Below are positions 61,698 to 64,000 of a stretch of DNA of 64,000 nucleotides, piece by piece. Under the pieces are notes generated by a model. It did no database searches. It was not told the origin of the DNA and saw only the letters and a program-made list of their open reading frames with translations. Source of the DNA: Acidobacteriota bacterium (GTDB lineage Bacteria; Acidobacteriota; Terriglobia; Bryobacterales; UBA6623); NCBI GenBank assembly GCA_016125275.1, contig WGMB01000001.1, positions 310,001 to 374,000 on the forward strand, in the 5' to 3' direction. Numbering within the stretch: the first letter of the stretch is position 1; the number at the start of each line of letters is the position of its first letter. The translations under genes and the position numbers were made by a program.

Positions 61698-63476
61698 CTA
61701 CCGGACCGGCGAACGGGTTCCTGCCCGCAGGTAGAAGATGGCGATGCGGTCGTCCTCGAAGGCCGCCGCGCCGGCGTGCTCTTCGAGCTGTCGGCGGACT
61801 TCGGCGAGCTTCTCGTCGGGGACGCCGCCCAGCCGCAGGGCTTCTTTGCGCTCCAGTAGATGATCGCGTGGGACCGCCGCGACGGCCTTCTTGCCGTAGC
61901 TGTCGGCGCGGTATTTGTGGAGGATGATGGTGTCGAAGCCGAGCTGGATGAGCCGGCGGAAGTCGATGGGCCGCTCGAGCTTGGGGACGTCGGCCAAGTC
62001 CGACAGCGCCGGATCGTTGGCGATGAAGGCGTCGTCATCAGGCGGAAACGTGCTCAAGTAGCCGGCGGCGATCGGTCGGCCGTGAACGGTCTGCGCCGCC
62101 ATGTTGTGGACGGTCCGGTTGCGCTGGTGAAACGGGATGTCGAGCACGGCGCCGATGCGCAGCAAAGGGCCGTCGAGCATCTGCTGGTAGGACGGCGCGA
62201 AGTCGACCTTCTGCATCGGGAAGGGCAGCCAGGCGTACTCGAGGAGAATCAGGCCGCCGACGAGCAGAAAGCGTCCGTCGGACCGCTTGCGTAGAGACGT
62301 CCAGCCGATTGCGGCCAGGACGCCTAGCGCCAGGCTGGTAAGAATCAAGAAACGGTTTGCGACGCGCAGGACGGACAGTCCCGGGGCGTGGCGCAACAGG
62401 TCGAACGGCAGCCAGAGGCCTTCGAGCAGGCGGCCGTTCCACCACATCGGCGAGCCGAGCGCGAAGATCAGGGAGCCCAGCGCCAGTCCGCCCCACAGCA
62501 GGACTCCGCGACGGCGGCGCGCCACCGCCAGCGCCGCCAGGGCGAGCGGTACGAAGCCGAGGTAGCAGATGAAGCCCGAGGCCTGATAGGCGCGGTCGAT
62601 GTAGCGGCCGGTCACCAAGCCGCCCCACAGGGGCTGCCCGAAGTGAGGCGTGAGTAGGTAGGCGGGATCGATGCCGCGGTCCGCCGGCGGTTTCTGGTAG
62701 TAGCGGGCGCCTTCGCCAATCTCCACGATCAGCGGGGCCACGAACGGGCCGACGACCAGCGCCGCGGTGAAGGCCGCCAGCAAAAGCTCCCGGAAGACCT
62801 TGCCGGCCGGCCGTCGGGAACTGCTCCAAACCGCGGCGGCAACCACCAGGCAGGTGGCGGCCAGCTTGATGCCCAGGTGCCAACTGCACAGGGCGTTGAG
62901 GCCGAACGTGATGCCCAACCCCAGCGCCGGCCGCAGACCGCCCTGCCGAACCAAGCGCACCAGGTAGTAGAGGGCCCAAGGCAGGAACTGCGTGGAGAAC
63001 AGGTTGATGTGCTCGAGCGTCTGCTCCAGATGCTGCGGGAAGAAGGCGAAGATCAACCCGCTCAAAAAGCCCGCACGGGCGTCGCCGGTGATCTCCCGGC
63101 CGAGCTTCCAGCCGCCGTAGCCGGACAACGTGAGCGCCAGCAGGACGCTCGCGTTGTAGGCCGCGGCGAGGCCGAAGTACCAGTTCACCGGCATCGTCGC
63201 CAGCATGTTGAACGGCGAGTGCGTGTGAAAGATCAGGTCCGCCCCGTGGGGGTAGAACAGCAGATTGGTGTGATAAGGGTGGACGTGGAGGTCGAACAGG
63301 GCCTTCTTCCACCACCAGAGGTTCCAGTAGTTCTGCCAGACGTCGCCGGAGCCGTAGGGCAGGGCGCTGGTGAACCGGAATGCCAGCGGCAGCGTAAGCA
63401 GAACCGAGAGGAACGCGAAGAGCGCCAGCACGACGGCGCGGCGCTCTAGGAATCGCTCGATTCGGGAGTCTTCCAA
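61698..63476 (-). CDS. Polytopic membrane protein, GT-C glycosyltransferase-like
   Basis: 592 residues. About 11 hydrophobic helices occupy residues 15-430 (VLALFAFLSVLLTLPLAF, AYNASVLLALTLSGYGGW, FLSGLIFAFFPQHLEQTLE, LGITFGLNALCSWHLGIKLAA and others). The first extracytoplasmic loop carries YGSGDVWQNYWNLWWWKKALF, with an Asp before a run of aromatics, as in GT-C enzymes that use lipid-linked sugars. The last 150 residues are soluble (MLDGPLLRIGAVLDIPFHQRN ... RRQLEEHAGAAAFEDDRIAIFYLRAG). The acceptor is unknown. It starts at a TTG with GGGAG directly adjacent, a poor spacing, so the start is uncertain. No partner gene is evident. Confidence 0.82.
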   Translation of the reverse strand: MEDSRIERFLERRAVVLALFAFLSVLLTLPLAFRFTSALPYGSGDVWQNYWNLWWWKKALFDLHVHPYHTNLLFYPHGADLIFHTHSPFNMLATMPVNWYFGLAAAYNASVLLALTLSGYGGWKLGREITGDARAGFLSGLIFAFFPQHLEQTLEHINLFSTQFLPWALYYLVRLVRQGGLRPALGLGITFGLNALCSWHLGIKLAATCLVVAAAVWSSSRRPAGKVFRELLLAAFTAALVVGPFVAPLIVEIGEGARYYQKPPADRGIDPAYLLTPHFGQPLWGGLVTGRYIDRAYQASGFICYLGFVPLALAALAVARRRRGVLLWGGLALGSLIFALGSPMWWNGRLLEGLWLPFDLLRHAPGLSVLRVANRFLILTSLALGVLAAIGWTSLRKRSDGRFLLVGGLILLEYAWLPFPMQKVDFAPSYQQMLDGPLLRIGAVLDIPFHQRNRTVHNMAAQTVHGRPIAAGYLSTFPPDDDAFIANDPALSDLADVPKLERPIDFRRLIQLGFDTIILHKYRADSYGKKAVAAVPRDHLLERKEALRLGGVPDEKLAEVRRQLEEHAGAAAFEDDRIAIFYLRAGTRSPVR

Positions 63477-63530
63477 CTCCCGATGATGCCATACAACGAG
63501 GGCCGCGACAGCCCGGTTGGCCCGAGGGTT

Positions 63531-64000
63531 CTACTCGAAGTAGGCGCCTTCTTGTGAGCCCACGAAGCCGGGGACGTCGTAGCCGAGGATCTTACGGATG
63601 GCCGTGATCTGCCCGACGTGTACGTAGTAGTGGCCGAACACGCGCATCATCAGCGAGCCGATGTTCTCGATCTCGAAGAAGCGCCGCCCCGGAAAGTGCC
63701 CGCGCAGGTCGTCTTCGGTGAGGCCGTCGAGCCAGGCGTCCGTGGCGGCCGTCACCTGTTCCCAAGCGGCGAAGAGCTCCGCGAAGGACGGCGCACAGGG
63801 TTCGCAGCCGTTCTTGTACGGCGCCAGGTCGGCAATCGGCTCCATGCCACGGGAGGTTAGCCAGTAGGCTTGCTCCTGCCAGGCTAGGTGGCCGGCCATC
63901 CAAGCGATGGAGTTGACGCCGCCGACGCGCTTTTCGAGATCCGCCTCGCTCATGCCTTCGATCGCTCGACGGAATTCCTGTCGAGCCAGCCGCACGCAGC
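63531..64000 (-). CDS. DinB-like superfamily protein, 5' end cut off by the window
   Basis: The frame is open from the TAG at 63531 to at least the window edge; a GTG at 63995 could start it, but family members usually have about 10 to 20 more residues, so the true start is probably beyond the window. It is a four-helix bundle of the DinB/YfiT type: metal-binding histidines appear in IAWMAGHLAWQE and in MMRVFGHYYVHVGQI. These enzymes are metal-dependent thiol transferases (bacillithiol, mycothiol or others) or have unknown substrates. CEPCAPS (residues 62-68) is an unusual pair of cysteines. Confidence 0.85.
   Translation of the reverse strand, partial: CVRLARQEFRRAIEGMSEADLEKRVGGVNSIAWMAGHLAWQEQAYWLTSRGMEPIADLAPYKNGCEPCAPSFAELFAAWEQVTAATDAWLDGLTEDDLRGHFPGRRFFEIENIGSLMMRVFGHYYVHVGQITAIRKILGYDVPGFVGSQEGAYFE

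Overview
The window is high-GC bacterial chromosome and most likely comes from an Acidobacteriota of the Bryobacterales/Solibacter type. The evidence is the combination of Solibacter-type (TIGR03437-like) C-terminal domains, a PadR regulator followed by two tandem orphan MacB-like permeases (ADOP type), a planctomycete-type cytochrome/PSD1 protein, Tat-exported sulfatase and aldo/keto reductase-like proteins, and a radical SAM enzyme resembling tetraether/membrane-spanning-lipid synthases. This is inferred from domain content, not from a marker gene. I saw no rRNA, tRNA, CRISPR array, IS element or prophage.

Layout. 1-8109: a cut-off secreted protein, RapZ, then secreted or catabolic proteins (PSD1 cytochrome, DHDPS-family lyase, DUF1080-like protein, sulfatase). 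8111-12953: a leftward envelope operon ending in GT2, GT4, prepilin peptidase and lpxD. 12954-15073: a regulatory islet with a tiny Cys-rich secreted peptide, a conserved unknown protein, an HTH protein with a dead S24-like domain, and a palindromic operator. 15074-18831: ubiX, a dehydrogenase with a signal peptide, a TtcA-like tRNA thiolase and a Na/Pi transporter. 18844-29034: VCBS lipoprotein, RsbRD-N-like protein, PadR, two tandem ADOP permeases, and a PD40 plus CehA/McbA-like protein. 29039-33559: small membrane protein, tetraheme cytochrome fused to a SUMF1-like domain, degenerate Tat-exported aldo/keto reductase, GH5 with a TIGR03437-like tail.

34143-47062 is a cellulose operon with unusual fusions: a BcsR-like N-terminus on a BcsQ-like protein lacking the Walker A lysines, a single BcsA-BcsB polypeptide with a PilZ domain, BcsZ (GH8), BcsC, and a secreted TIGR03437-like protein. 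The GH5 gene lies divergently on the other side of a palindrome-containing intergenic region.

47065-59029 is the best candidate for an undescribed system. It is a tightly coupled leftward five-gene operon encoding about 3,980 residues (162, 1663, 503, 350 and 1303 aa) with no signal peptides, no obvious membrane segments and no recognised enzyme domain. The largest protein resembles DUF6603-type proteins. Past a terminator lie the Tes-like radical SAM protein, a polytopic GT-C-like membrane protein and a DinB-like protein that runs off the window.

In several places a TANAAT-like -10 hexamer lies about 10-30 nt upstream of the start codon, which helped choose starts.
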